Assembly: GCF_900129725.1 (NCBI RefSeq)
Contig: NZ_FQWQ01000004.1
Location: forward strand, 558,001-622,000
Reading direction: 5' to 3'
Origin: Chryseolinea serpens
GTDB taxonomy: Bacteria > Bacteroidota > Bacteroidia > Cytophagales > Cyclobacteriaceae
DNA length: 64,000 bases
Positions within the stretch are counted from its first letter, which is position 1. Each line of letters begins with the position of its first letter. Made by a program: the position numbers and the translations under genes. The notes beneath the pieces are model-generated. The model was given only the letters and a program-made list of their open reading frames with translations, was not told the origin of the DNA and ran no database searches. Shown piece after piece: positions 25,584 to 35,229 of the stretch.

Positions 25584-26300
25584 ATGAAATTGAAAGACAA
25601 AAGAATAGTGGTTGCCGGCGGAAGCTCCGGCATTGGTTTGGCCACGGTTTCCATGCTGGCGGAAACCGGCGCCGCCGTAACCGCGCTGAGTCGCAGCACA
25701 GATAAACTCAAAGCGGTAACGGATAAATTTCCACAAATAAACACCGCCGCCATCGATGCGGGTGATAGAGCACAATTGGATGCTTTCTTTAGACGCTACG
25801 GGACATTCGATCACCTGGTCGTGACCCTGAGTGGCGGCAAAGGAGGTGGCTTGTTCAGGGACCTGAACCTGGATGACATTCGCTCAGGATTGGAAGGCAA
25901 ATTGTTTCCGCAGTTGAACATCATACAGGCTGCGCTGCCTTACCTGAATGTGCGGGGCAGCATAACCCTGGTGTCTTCGATATCATCCCGCTCAAGGGCC
26001 ATCGGTGTGTCGGGCCTCGCTGCGATCAATGCCAGCCTGGAGGCGATGCTACCGTCGCTGGCCCGGGAACTGAAGCCCTTGCGCATCAATGCCATCGCGC
26101 CGGGCGTTGTAGACACGGCCTGGTGGGACTTCCTCGATGAAGATTCAAAACAGAAGACGTTCAGTGAGTATGCCACCCAGATTCCCGTGGGTCGTGTGGC
26201 ACAGCCCGGCGATATCGCTGAGGCAATACTTTTCGCGGTCACCAACGATTACATGACCGGGTCGGTATTGGAAATCGATGGTGGGTTACGCTTAACATAA
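25584..26300 (+). CDS. Atypical SDR lacking the Tyr-Lys catalytic pair
   Basis: This 238-residue SDR-fold protein has the cofactor loop VAGGSSGIGLATV and the closing TGSVLEIDGG. Where classical members have Tyr-x-x-x-Lys, this one reads GLAAINASLEAML, so Leu replaces Tyr and Asn replaces Lys. The active-site Ser strand (LVSSISS) is kept. A recognised SDR subgroup with an AINAALEAL-like stretch shares this loss, so it is probably a genuine family trait and not a mutation. It may bind NAD(P) without classical proton transfer, or use another residue. It is the last gene of the AraC/SnoaL/SDR set. Confidence 0.85.
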   Translation: MKLKDKRIVVAGGSSGIGLATVSMLAETGAAVTALSRSTDKLKAVTDKFPQINTAAIDAGDRAQLDAFFRRYGTFDHLVVTLSGGKGGGLFRDLNLDDIRSGLEGKLFPQLNIIQAALPYLNVRGSITLVSSISSRSRAIGVSGLAAINASLEAMLPSLARELKPLRINAIAPGVVDTAWWDFLDEDSKQKTFSEYATQIPVGRVAQPGDIAEAILFAVTNDYMTGSVLEIDGGLRLT

Positions 26301-26490
26301 GACATTGCTCTGGCAGAGGTTCATGATGTGAATTCAAGTAACCGATAGCGCCTACGGGCGGATAGGGATGAGCAGCGACTCTGGGAAAATATGAATCCCC
26401 ATTGGCGCTATAAAATTTCGTGTTAAATTGTGACGCACGTCTTTGGCGATTTATCTCCGGGAAGAGGCGGCTGGTTTAAATAGTAACATT

Positions 26491-27564
26491 ATGAAAATGT
26501 TAAGAGGTTCATCCGCACTGCTGTTGCTTTTTCTGATCCTCACATCCTGTAACGAAGCACCCGAGGGCGAGAAGCGCACCTACCGCATGGGGTTTCAAAA
26601 TTCCGCACCGCGCTTTGATGACTTAAATATGGCTATTCAATCCATAAACATGTGGACCACTCGCGCCGATGCTGCCATGATCACGACCGAAGTTCCCTGG
26701 AAAGAAATTTACTCCGGGACAGACGTCGTTAATTTTGTCGTCAGTAACTACAAAGGTCTGGTGGATTATTACCGCACTAAGAATTTCAAACTCTGGGTCT
26801 ATATCGATCCGCAAAACGGGCTCGACCGTAGCGCGGATGCGCTGGCCCTGGTCGCCGCAGGCAAAACCATTGCCGATCCCGCCGTGCAGAATGTTTACCG
26901 CAGATTCGTATTTGTTATTGACAGCGTATTGGCTCCCGATCACCTGGGACTTGCCTTAGAGACCAACCTGATCCGTTCCGCCGCCTCGGCGGCCATCTAT
27001 AACGGCGTGAAACAAGCGGCCAACCTCGCCGCCCAGGATATTCTCGCGGTGAAGCCCAATGCGAAGGTGAGCGTGAGCGTTCAGGCCGATCATGCATGGG
27101 GAAGACTTACCGGTGGAACATACCAGGGCATTGCACAGGATTTTACCGACTTCCCGTTTATGAAAGAACTGGGCATATCATCTTATCCCTACTTTGGGTT
27201 CGACACGCCCGAGGAGATTCCGTCGGACTTTTATTCTCGCCTGGTGGATGGCAAAGACATTTCCGTGTTTATTTCTGAAGGCGGTTGGACCTCCGCATCC
27301 GTCACCACCGATACGCGGACATTTACGAGCTCACCGGAAATACAACAACACTATATCGAACGCCAGGCCCAACTGTTGAGCGCCGTGAAATCTATCGGCT
27401 ATTTTCAATTGACGTTCACCGACATCGATGTCGATCACCTGCCCGCGGACGTTCCCGCCAACATAGCCTACTTTGCCTATCTCGGACTGGTCGACAAACT
27501 TTTTCAACCCAAACCTGCCCTGGACGCCTGGGATGAAATTTTCAAAAGACCGCTGACCGAGTGA
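26491..27564 (+). CDS. Lipoprotein with a likely TIM-barrel glycosidase-type fold
   Basis: From ATG 26491 this 357-residue protein has a lipoprotein signal ending LILTSCNEAPEG (Cys about residue 21). The body alternates strand and helix in a barrel-like pattern: WVYIDPQNGLDRS, AKVSVSVQADHAWGRL, LGISSYPYFGFDTPEEIP and ISVFISEGGW. The Glu in SEGGW is placed like a barrel-end nucleophile in GH53/GH5-type enzymes. I do not recognise the exact family, so activity is inference. It lies downstream of the SDR set but 190 bases away, and is probably separately transcribed. Confidence 0.7.
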   Translation: MKMLRGSSALLLLFLILTSCNEAPEGEKRTYRMGFQNSAPRFDDLNMAIQSINMWTTRADAAMITTEVPWKEIYSGTDVVNFVVSNYKGLVDYYRTKNFKLWVYIDPQNGLDRSADALALVAAGKTIADPAVQNVYRRFVFVIDSVLAPDHLGLALETNLIRSAASAAIYNGVKQAANLAAQDILAVKPNAKVSVSVQADHAWGRLTGGTYQGIAQDFTDFPFMKELGISSYPYFGFDTPEEIPSDFYSRLVDGKDISVFISEGGWTSASVTTDTRTFTSSPEIQQHYIERQAQLLSAVKSIGYFQLTFTDIDVDHLPADVPANIAYFAYLGLVDKLFQPKPALDAWDEIFKRPLTE

Positions 27565-27577
27565 GCGGACGATGGCG

Positions 27578-28330
27578 TCATCGCTTCAAAAGCCACTGAA
27601 AGGTGTCGTGCATAAATTCCTGGCATTGATAATCATTGACGCCCTCCCAACTGGTCATGTATAAAGAGACCATGCCGTCGCCCATCACGATGATCTTGCC
27701 ACCGTTTTTTATTTCCTTGTATACGCCGAAAGGAAATTTTTCGGTGCGGATGTTATAGCAGAACGGCGTGCCATCGCCGTTGATGATCCTGGCTCCGTGA
27801 TAGGATATTTTCAAAGGCTTGGGCGTGATGAGGCCGGCCTTGGTTGTGCCTCCCGACAGACTATCGGGATTGGCGCCGTCGAACTGTATGCCAAAGGGGC
27901 GGATCAGATCGTTGACGTTGGTTTGTTTTAAGTTGGACCAGTAGTCCGCATCCATGACGACGAACAACGAGCCCCCGTTGCTGACGAACTTGGTCACGGC
28001 GCTGACTTCTGCGGGAGTGTACTGTCCCGATGGAATATGGATAAACAAGAGGCTGCCTTTGGTGAGCTGCTCCGGTTTTATTTCATCTTTGACATACACC
28101 AATTCCGCATCCACGGAGTTGGCGGTTTTCGTGATCTCGCCGGTCATATATTTTATCCGGTTGACCAGGGAGGGATCCTTTCCCTCCACACCCGCCGGAT
28201 CGTTCCAGAAGATTTGCTTGTGGGCCAGATCGATAACGATGCGGTGCTTGGCTTTTTTCGGGGTTTGGGCTTCGACGTATCCCGCGAATGCCAGGACAAG
28301 AAGGACTGCAAATAATTTGATAGGGCGCAT
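27578..28330 (-). CDS. Secreted DUF4350/GldG-like protein
   Basis: From ATG 28330 this is 250 residues (one codon more if the adjacent ATG at 28333 is used). A signal peptide ends near FAGYVEAQ. The body has the class-I glutaminase-like Rossmann layout of DUF4350/IFT52-GldG-type domains: IVIDLAHKQIFWND, KGSLLFIHIPSGQYTPAE, and FVSNGGSLFVVMDADYWS with a closing GGKIIVMGDGMVS. Such domains are thought to bind ligands, and catalysis is not shown. It is convergent with the barrel lipoprotein gene, 13 bases apart. A periplasmic location is inferred. Confidence 0.75.
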   Translation of the reverse strand: MRPIKLFAVLLVLAFAGYVEAQTPKKAKHRIVIDLAHKQIFWNDPAGVEGKDPSLVNRIKYMTGEITKTANSVDAELVYVKDEIKPEQLTKGSLLFIHIPSGQYTPAEVSAVTKFVSNGGSLFVVMDADYWSNLKQTNVNDLIRPFGIQFDGANPDSLSGGTTKAGLITPKPLKISYHGARIINGDGTPFCYNIRTEKFPFGVYKEIKNGGKIIVMGDGMVSLYMTSWEGVNDYQCQEFMHDTFQWLLKR

Positions 28331-28485
28331 CATAAGACAGGGTAATATGTGCGACGGCAATGACAATGTGTATGCCAGAACTTGCCAGCCCCACGGGCAC
28401 CACCTCTTCGTAGCGTTGTTTGCGAGGGAGGTGCCCGTAACTGGACAAAAGTGATCGATACCGGCTTCGTTGCAATTCAGAAATT

Positions 28486-28511
28486 TATTTTGTTATTTAC
28501 TTAACAAAATA
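28486..28511. promoter_or_regulatory. 10-bp inverted repeat upstream of FtsX permease, candidate operator
   Basis: TATTTTGTTA (28486-28495) and TAACAAAATA (28502-28511) are exact reverse complements with a 6-base spacer, ending 20 bases before the permease ATG. Position and symmetry suggest a repressor site. Permeases with this N-terminal domain are often paired with PadR regulators, but none is encoded nearby. Confidence 0.5.
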
Positions 28512-28531
28512 TAAGGATATAACCTCATACT

Positions 28532-31126
28532 ATGCAGCTACGCGCCCTGGCCCTCCGCTTCTTAAAAGGATTTTGCCCACCCCATCTGCATGAAGCCATT
28601 GAAGGGGACCTCCTGCAGCGGTATGAAAAGGACCTGATGGCTTTTGGAGAACGCAAAGCTTCCCAAAGGCTGATGTGGAATGTGCTCCGTTTTTTCCGGC
28701 CGGGCATTTTGCTGAGGAACAAGCTTCACCGGCACCCACACCACAATCTCATGCTCCGCACAAATGCCAGGGTGATCGCTCGCCAATGGGGCAGGAGCAA
28801 GGCGTTTTCGTTTGTGAACCTGACCGGCCTCACTTTGGGTGTGACCGTCTGTTTGCTGGTGACCCAATTTGTTTTGTTCGAGAACAGCTTTGAAGATATC
28901 AATAAACAAGCCGATCGGACGTATCGCGTTAATCTATACAACACGGAGAATGGCGTGTTCGACGAGATCACTCCCAACACGGTTGCTGGCCTGGGATATG
29001 CTTTGAAACAAACCGCGCCCGGTGTCGAGTCCGTGGCGCGCATCGGTTACAAGACGCGGGGCGTAGTAACACATAAGGCGCGCCTGGTCGAGGACCGAGA
29101 GGAGATTGTTTTTGCTGATCCCTCCATCGTTGACGTGCTGGGCCTCTACATGGCGGCAGGTGATAAAGCCAAAATGCTGCGCGATGCAAACACTATCCTG
29201 ATCTCCGAATCGGCAGCGTTGAAATATTTCGGCCGGCCCGACGTGATGGGCGAGACGCTGGAGGTGGGATTCAACAACAACAGCGCGGCATACGCCATCG
29301 GTGGCGTGTTCAAGGACATTCCCGTAAACGCGCACCAGCATTTTCAATTCGTGCTGCCGCCGAAGGACGAGCAGGCCTGGAATGGGGACTGGGATTGGAG
29401 CGAGGTGAACACGTATGTGGTGTTATCCCCTGGCGTGCAGCCCCAGGACCTGACCTTTGCGTTGTCGCGCATCGTCCAAGAACATCACCACGACAACACC
29501 GGCGACCGTTACCTGTTGGAGCCGATACGCGACATCCGGCTCCATGCACTGGATGGAAGTGGCCATAGCGCGGTGGTGCGTTTCTTTATCTTGTTGGCGT
29601 CAGTGATCCTGTTGCTGGCAGGATTCAATTACATCAATCTTTCCACCGCCCGTTTCTTTGAGCGCATGAAGGCCGTTGGCATTCGCAAGTTGATGGGGGC
29701 CACACGGCGCCAGTTGGTCTTTCAGTTTTTGATGGAGTCTTTTTTCTTTAATGTGCTTTCGTTTGGGTTTGCCGTGATCTTGTTTTTTGTCGCATGGCCT
29801 TTGGTGACAAACGTTCTGCAGGAGCCCATCCCGGTCACGCTTTTTCATGAGCCATGGGTCCTTGGTTTGATCCCTGGTTTTATTTTGGTCACGTCGCTCT
29901 GCGCGGGCTTCTACCCGGCATTGGTTTTGTCCTCCTTCAAGCCTTTGTCGTCGCTGCAGGGGAAGATTGCCAGCTACGCAGATCGCGCTGCACTGCGAAA
30001 AATATTGGTGACGGTCCAATTGTCGGTATCGATGATCTTGATCACGGCCGTGGTGGCCATCCAACAGCAGATCGGGTTTATGCAGGGCCAACACCTGGGC
30101 ATCGCCATCGATCAAACCCTCATCGTGGAGGAGCCCTTGCTGACCGATGCCACCACCGTGCAAAAGTTTGAGACATTCCAGCACGACCTGCAGCTGTTGC
30201 CCGGCGTGCAGGGCGTTACTTATGCTTCGACCTTTGCCGGCACGGAGATCGATTGGCATCGGATGGACATTACTGTAGGACAGGAAAACGCTACCCCGAG
30301 GTATGACAGCCGCATCGTTGCGGTAGGCACCGAGTTCCTGGAGGTATTCCAACTTCCGCTTTTGGAAGGAAGAAATTTTGATGCGGCATCGGAAAACGAT
30401 CGTAAAGCCATGCTCATCAGCGAAGCCGCATGCAGGAGGTTTGGTTTCTCCACGAATGCAGCGGCGTTGGGAAAATTGATCTTTGTGGGCAGCCGACAGT
30501 TCGAAGTGATCGGTGTCGTGAAAGATTATCACTACCGGTCGTTGCAAACGAGCATTGAGCCGCTGTTGTATATGGAAGGGTATCCGCGCAATCCACGGTA
30601 CGCGATCAAGATCGCTCCGGAAAATATTTCCCAGACCTTGACCGCCATAGAATCCAAATGGAAGGAAGCGTATGCGGGGAATGTTTTCAAATATTATTTC
30701 CTCGATGAGTTTTTCAACAGGCAATATAACGCCGATCAAAAGTTGGGAACATTGGTGTCTGCACTTTCACTGCTGGCGGCATTCATTTCCTGTACGGGCC
30801 TATTCGGCCTGACCCTGTATTCCGTCAATCGAAAAGTGAAGGAGATCGGTATCCGGAAAGTGTTCGGAGCCTCAGTTTCCGATGTCGTTATCTTCTTAAC
30901 ACGAGACCTCCTCAGGCTCATCGCGCTGGGCGGAGCACTGGGTATGCCATTGGTTTGTTATGGTGTGAAGGCATGGCTTGAAGGATATGCTTATAAAATG
31001 CCATTGGGCATCCTGATGTTTGCCGGTCCGGTGATGATCATTGCCGCGCTCGCTCTGATCACCACCGGTGCACTTACGGTGGCAGCGGCCAGACGAAGCC
31101 CGGTGGATGCAATGAAATGTGAATAA
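28532..31126 (+). CDS. FtsX/MacB-type permease with N-terminal prefix domain
   Basis: This 864-residue protein has the same two-part MacB_PCD/FtsX layout as the protein at 2364-4748. It is preceded by an extra ~75-residue cytoplasmic domain (LKGFCPPHLHEAIEGDL, then QRYEKDLMAFGERKAS) known as permease prefix domain 2. The first helix follows at about 90-112 (FSFVNLTGLTLGVTV). FtsX cores are marked by MKAVGIRKLMGATRRQL near 380 and VKEIGIRKVFGASVSD near 770. The ATPase and substrate are unknown. An inverted repeat directly upstream suggests repressor control. It ends 130 bases before the GH78 gene. Confidence 0.9.
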   Translation: MQLRALALRFLKGFCPPHLHEAIEGDLLQRYEKDLMAFGERKASQRLMWNVLRFFRPGILLRNKLHRHPHHNLMLRTNARVIARQWGRSKAFSFVNLTGLTLGVTVCLLVTQFVLFENSFEDINKQADRTYRVNLYNTENGVFDEITPNTVAGLGYALKQTAPGVESVARIGYKTRGVVTHKARLVEDREEIVFADPSIVDVLGLYMAAGDKAKMLRDANTILISESAALKYFGRPDVMGETLEVGFNNNSAAYAIGGVFKDIPVNAHQHFQFVLPPKDEQAWNGDWDWSEVNTYVVLSPGVQPQDLTFALSRIVQEHHHDNTGDRYLLEPIRDIRLHALDGSGHSAVVRFFILLASVILLLAGFNYINLSTARFFERMKAVGIRKLMGATRRQLVFQFLMESFFFNVLSFGFAVILFFVAWPLVTNVLQEPIPVTLFHEPWVLGLIPGFILVTSLCAGFYPALVLSSFKPLSSLQGKIASYADRAALRKILVTVQLSVSMILITAVVAIQQQIGFMQGQHLGIAIDQTLIVEEPLLTDATTVQKFETFQHDLQLLPGVQGVTYASTFAGTEIDWHRMDITVGQENATPRYDSRIVAVGTEFLEVFQLPLLEGRNFDAASENDRKAMLISEAACRRFGFSTNAAALGKLIFVGSRQFEVIGVVKDYHYRSLQTSIEPLLYMEGYPRNPRYAIKIAPENISQTLTAIESKWKEAYAGNVFKYYFLDEFFNRQYNADQKLGTLVSALSLLAAFISCTGLFGLTLYSVNRKVKEIGIRKVFGASVSDVVIFLTRDLLRLIALGGALGMPLVCYGVKAWLEGYAYKMPLGILMFAGPVMIIAALALITTGALTVAAARRSPVDAMKCE

Positions 31127-31256
31127 CAAGGCGGTGTTAACTGTAATAACCATCCTGATCTATCCTGTATCACCGCGCGCGATTTATCGGTGATGAATTT
31201 TGCATGATTTAATTTTAAGAAGGACATTGGACAAAATTCCATATACTTCTTACATC

Positions 31257-33995
31257 ATGAAAAAATTACTGTCCGCTTTCTGCGCCCTCGTCGCTTCACT
31301 TTCAATATGCTGCATCGCGCAAGCGCAAGACATCCGGCTTTACGATCTGCGTTGCAACAGCGCCACAAATCCTGTCACCATCGATGATGCGCATCCGGCG
31401 CTTTCGTGGAAGATCGCCTCGACTGCACGTGGCGAAAAGCAAACTGCGTATCAGATCGTGGTAGGCCTCACCGAGAACGATGTGGAACGTTCGCCGGTGT
31501 GGAATTCGGGGAAAGTGATGTCGGAACAATCGGTGCTCGTTCCCTATGGTGGCCCGGCATTGGAAAACGGCAAACGCTATTTCTGGAAAGTGAAAGTCTG
31601 GGATCGCAACGGGAAAGAAACGCTGTATAGCGCCGCGCAGTTTTGGGAGATGACGGTGAACACGCAAGACTTTATGGCAGCATGGATCAGCGCTCCTGCG
31701 GTGTTTGATTTTCAGAAACTAAACCGCCACCGCTATGCTATGATCAAAGGCGAGACTCACGACTTCCTGGAACCGATGCCCCTGCTCCGCAAGAAGTTCG
31801 ACCTCAAACAAAACGTCGCAAAGGCCACCGTCTATGTGGCGGCGCCCGGCTTTTTTGAACTGTTTATCAACGGAAAGAAAGTTTCCGACGACATTCTCAA
31901 TCCTGCCTTCACAAACTACGACAAGACTGTTCTCTTCTCAACCTATGATGTGACCACTTTCCTGAAAGGCGGTGCCAATGCCATGGGCGTGATGTTGGGA
32001 AACGGTTGGTACAACTCCACATCAAAAGAAGTATGGGGTTTTGATAAGGCTCCCTGGCGGAACTTGCCCGCACTGAAATTGCAATTGGAGATCACCTACG
32101 ACAATGCCGAAAAACAAATTGTAGCCACAGACGCGAGCTGGCTGGCCACCACCGGGCCAACCTTGTTTACAGCGCTCCGCCAGGGAGAGTATTACGATGC
32201 CCGCCTGGAAGTGCCACGCTGGAGTGAAGCAGAAGCCGATGAAAAAAACTGGCAGCCTGTGCGCCGGGTGGCCGGCCCCATTGGAACATTGCGGTCTCAA
32301 AAGCAGCCTCCGGTCCAGGTAACGCAGGTGCTGGACGCCGTAAAGTCCCAACGCCTGGCCAATGGCCATATCGTCTATGATTTCGGGCAGAATATGGCAG
32401 GCTTCGTGAGCCTGAACGTTGCGGGGAAAGCCGGCAGCAGACTGCAATTCAAATATGCCGAAAAGGTGGACGCCAATGGGGCGGCCGACCAGTCGAATAT
32501 CAACAACTTGTTGGCGGACTCGCTGTTCCAGGTCGACCGCTATACCCTGAAGGGTGGGGGAGACGAGCAGTGGTCGCCGCGGTTTGTCTATCACGGATTT
32601 CGCTACGTGGAAGTGTGGGCCGATGGCGAGCTGCCGCAATTGAAAAGCATTCAGGCGAAAGCCATCTCCACTTCGTTTGAGAGCGTGGGCGATTTCACAT
32701 GCTCCGACGAAGTCGTTAACAAAATACAGCAGGCCACCCGTTGGTCGTATCGCAACAATTTTGTAGGCTTCCCCACCGATTGCCCTCAGCGCGAGAAGAA
32801 TGGCTGGACCGGCGACGCGCAATTGGCATGCGAAGGTGGCCTGTCGAATTTCAACGCAGCAACGGCCTATCAAAAATGGTTGGGCGACATTCGCGACGAG
32901 CAACAACCCGACGGCAACTTGCCCGGCATCATACCCACACCCGGATGGGGCTACTACTGGGGCAACGGTCCCGCCTGGGACATCGCCTGCATCGTCATTC
33001 CCTGGACAACCTACCGCTACACCGGCGACCGCCGCATCCTCCAGGATAATTTCACCACCATGAAAAAGTATGTCGACTACATGCACACGCGTTCCCCCGA
33101 ACTCATCGCCGACTTCGGTCTTGGCGACTGGATACCGGTGGAAACGGAAACGCCCGTTGGGGTTACCTCAACCGGATATTTTTATTATGGTGCTACGACG
33201 GTCGCCAAGGCCGCCGGTCTTCTGGGCAACACAGCCGATCAGCAAGCCTACCAGGCCTTGGCCGCCAAAATAAAAGAGGCTTTCCACAAGAAATATTATA
33301 ACCCAAAAACACAGACCTATGCCAATGGCTCACAAACCGCACTGAGCACGGCACTCTTTCACGGGCTGGTGCCCGACAACCTCGTGAACACGGTGCGCAA
33401 AAAGCTGGTGCAGGCCGTGCACCTCAAAAACGATCACATCGACACCGGCATTCTTGGCGCCCGCTATATGCCCCATGCGTTGACCGATGCGGGAGAGGCC
33501 AACCTGGCCCTGAAGGTGATCACACAAACCACGTATCCCAGTTGGGGCTACTGGCTTTCGAAGGGAGCCACCACACAATGGGAAGATTGGGAAGGCGAGT
33601 GGTCGCTCAACCACATCATGTTCGGCGACATGAGCTCGTGGTTCTATAAAGCGCTGACGGGGATCCGGCTCGATAACAACGTACCCGGATTCAAACACTT
33701 CATCATCAAAACGGAGCACACGGAAACCCTCCAATGGGCAAAAGGAAAATATGAATCGGCGTATGGAACCCTGTCAAGCGAATGGAAAAATGAGAACGGC
33801 AGGTTCGTCCACGACATCGAAGTGCCCGCGAACACTACGGCCACCTACTATGCACCCACGGGAAAAGCGGCAAACCTGAAAGAGAGCGGGAAAACCATAG
33901 CAAGCCAGGGGATTCGCATCGCGGGAACGGAGCAGGGAAGGGTCGTGCTGGAATTGGAAGCGGGCAAATACCATTTTGAAATGGCCGGGAATTAA
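31257..33995 (+). CDS. Alpha-L-rhamnosidase, glycoside hydrolase family 78
   Basis: From ATG 31257 this is 912 residues with a signal peptide ending CCIAQAQ. Domains in order: an N-terminal Fn3-like domain (~25-130), a Bac_rhamnosid_N carbohydrate-binding sandwich (~165-330), a concanavalin-like domain (~345-460), an (alpha/alpha)6 catalytic barrel (~480-810) with PTDCPQREKNGWTGDAQL near 505 carrying the conserved acids, and a C-terminal beta domain (~815-912). It hydrolyses terminal alpha-L-rhamnose from plant or microbial glycans. The upstream in-frame ATG at 31200 would precede the signal peptide by 19 residues and is rejected. It overlaps the convergent dehydrogenase gene by four bases. 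Confidence 0.95.
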   Translation: MKKLLSAFCALVASLSICCIAQAQDIRLYDLRCNSATNPVTIDDAHPALSWKIASTARGEKQTAYQIVVGLTENDVERSPVWNSGKVMSEQSVLVPYGGPALENGKRYFWKVKVWDRNGKETLYSAAQFWEMTVNTQDFMAAWISAPAVFDFQKLNRHRYAMIKGETHDFLEPMPLLRKKFDLKQNVAKATVYVAAPGFFELFINGKKVSDDILNPAFTNYDKTVLFSTYDVTTFLKGGANAMGVMLGNGWYNSTSKEVWGFDKAPWRNLPALKLQLEITYDNAEKQIVATDASWLATTGPTLFTALRQGEYYDARLEVPRWSEAEADEKNWQPVRRVAGPIGTLRSQKQPPVQVTQVLDAVKSQRLANGHIVYDFGQNMAGFVSLNVAGKAGSRLQFKYAEKVDANGAADQSNINNLLADSLFQVDRYTLKGGGDEQWSPRFVYHGFRYVEVWADGELPQLKSIQAKAISTSFESVGDFTCSDEVVNKIQQATRWSYRNNFVGFPTDCPQREKNGWTGDAQLACEGGLSNFNAATAYQKWLGDIRDEQQPDGNLPGIIPTPGWGYYWGNGPAWDIACIVIPWTTYRYTGDRRILQDNFTTMKKYVDYMHTRSPELIADFGLGDWIPVETETPVGVTSTGYFYYGATTVAKAAGLLGNTADQQAYQALAAKIKEAFHKKYYNPKTQTYANGSQTALSTALFHGLVPDNLVNTVRKKLVQAVHLKNDHIDTGILGARYMPHALTDAGEANLALKVITQTTYPSWGYWLSKGATTQWEDWEGEWSLNHIMFGDMSSWFYKALTGIRLDNNVPGFKHFIIKTEHTETLQWAKGKYESAYGTLSSEWKNENGRFVHDIEVPANTTATYYAPTGKAANLKESGKTIASQGIRIAGTEQGRVVLELEAGKYHFEMAGN

Positions 33996-35017
33996 ATCCG
34001 TACATCCCAATCCGTCATCACCTTGATCTCGGGCGAGGACGGACTTGCCCATGTGGACATTTCGATCAGGATATCTCCACACGACGCACGTTTGGTGATA
34101 TAAGCTTCTGTATTGAATTTCTTTTCGCGAAGCACGTTCATCACAAAATCAAAATCCTGGCGCGTGGCATTGCGGCTGCACATGAGTGTGGTTTCCTTGG
34201 CATGCAACACGGGATGCTGAAAGGCCAGCTCGCCTTTGAAGAGTCCGACCAACACTAACGTTCCGCCGTGGCGCATATAGTCGGTAGCGTTTTCAATGGC
34301 CCGCTTGCTGCCCGTGGCATCGATGACAATTTGGGCCAGGTCGCCACCGGTGAATTTTTTAAGGTTTTCGATAGCCTCGGTGTTTGCCGTTAGGGTCGCG
34401 TCCGCCCCGAAGTGTTGCCGCGCCATTTCCAAACGGCCCTCGTTGATATCGACGGCCACCACCGTGGCTCCTACAGATTTTGCTAATTGGATGATCCCCA
34501 TGCCGATCGGCCCGCATCCCAGGACCACCACGAGGTCGTCTTTTTTTGCGCCCGCCCTTCGCAGGGAATGCGCGCCAATGGAAAGCGGCTCCACAATGGC
34601 GATCTCGTCAAACGACAGGTCGTTGGCCGGGATCAGCAAATGGGGTGGCAGCGAGATGATGTCCTGCATGCCGCCGTCGGTGTGAACCCCGAAGACCTTC
34701 AGGTTCTGGCAGCAATTGGTTTTGCCCGCGCGGCAGGCCACACACTGGCCGCAGTGGATATAGGGAATGACTACGGCCTTGTCGCCAGCCTTCAGCCCAT
34801 GATCCGGGCCGTCGATGGCCATCACCTCCGTGGCCAGTTCGTGACCCAGGATGCGGGGATAGGTAAAGAACGGTTGGTTTCCCTTGAACGCATGAAGATC
34901 GGTGCCGCAAATGCCCACGCGCTTTACCCGCAACAAGGCCTTCCCGTTTTCCAACGAAGGCTCAGGTTTACTTTGAAAGGACAGCAAATCAGGATGTTCA
35001 CAAATAATAGACCGCAT
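33992..35017 (-). CDS. Zinc-dependent medium-chain alcohol/polyol dehydrogenase
   Basis: This 341-residue cytoplasmic enzyme has catalytic zinc ligands in VGICGTDLHAF (Cys about 38) and ILGHELATE (His-Glu). The structural zinc is held by four cysteines in CGQCVACRAGKTNCC, and the NAD(P) loop is VLGCGPIGMGIIQLAKSVG. It resembles sorbitol/galactonate/threonine dehydrogenases that oxidise sugar alcohols or aldonic acids. Lying between a rhamnosidase and a fucosidase gene, it may act on deoxyhexose-derived compounds, which is inference from context only. The start ATG 35017 is well placed, with no alternative near. Confidence 0.92.
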   Translation of the reverse strand: MRSIICEHPDLLSFQSKPEPSLENGKALLRVKRVGICGTDLHAFKGNQPFFTYPRILGHELATEVMAIDGPDHGLKAGDKAVVIPYIHCGQCVACRAGKTNCCQNLKVFGVHTDGGMQDIISLPPHLLIPANDLSFDEIAIVEPLSIGAHSLRRAGAKKDDLVVVLGCGPIGMGIIQLAKSVGATVVAVDINEGRLEMARQHFGADATLTANTEAIENLKKFTGGDLAQIVIDATGSKRAIENATDYMRHGGTLVLVGLFKGELAFQHPVLHAKETTLMCSRNATRQDFDFVMNVLREKKFNTEAYITKRASCGDILIEMSTWASPSSPEIKVMTDWDVRI

Positions 35018-35229
35018 AAAATTTTCGACCGGTAAGGAAAGCTTCCAAAAAACAGAAAAATAAAAAGTGAAGATAGGAAAGATGCGGGATTATTTGTGGA
35101 CGTCTCCTGCCGTCCTAAAAAAATAGCTTCCAAAAAAAAGAGTCTGTCATCCCATCCGCAAGTGTGCTATATTGATCGCTCGTTTTAGTATTGCGTCTCA
35201 TTGTTTACAACGTCAATCTTACTCTTTCT

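Noticed and set aside
26345-26411. 8-bp inverted repeat ATAGCGCC/GGCGCTAT before the barrel lipoprotein gene
   Set aside because: Arms are short and 51 bases apart, so chance pairing is likely.
29600-30739. Minus-strand open frame of about 379 codons
   Set aside because: Antisense to the prefix-domain permease; composition is unlike a real protein.
32022-33086. Minus-strand open frame of about 354 codons
   Set aside because: Antisense shadow of the GH78 rhamnosidase gene.
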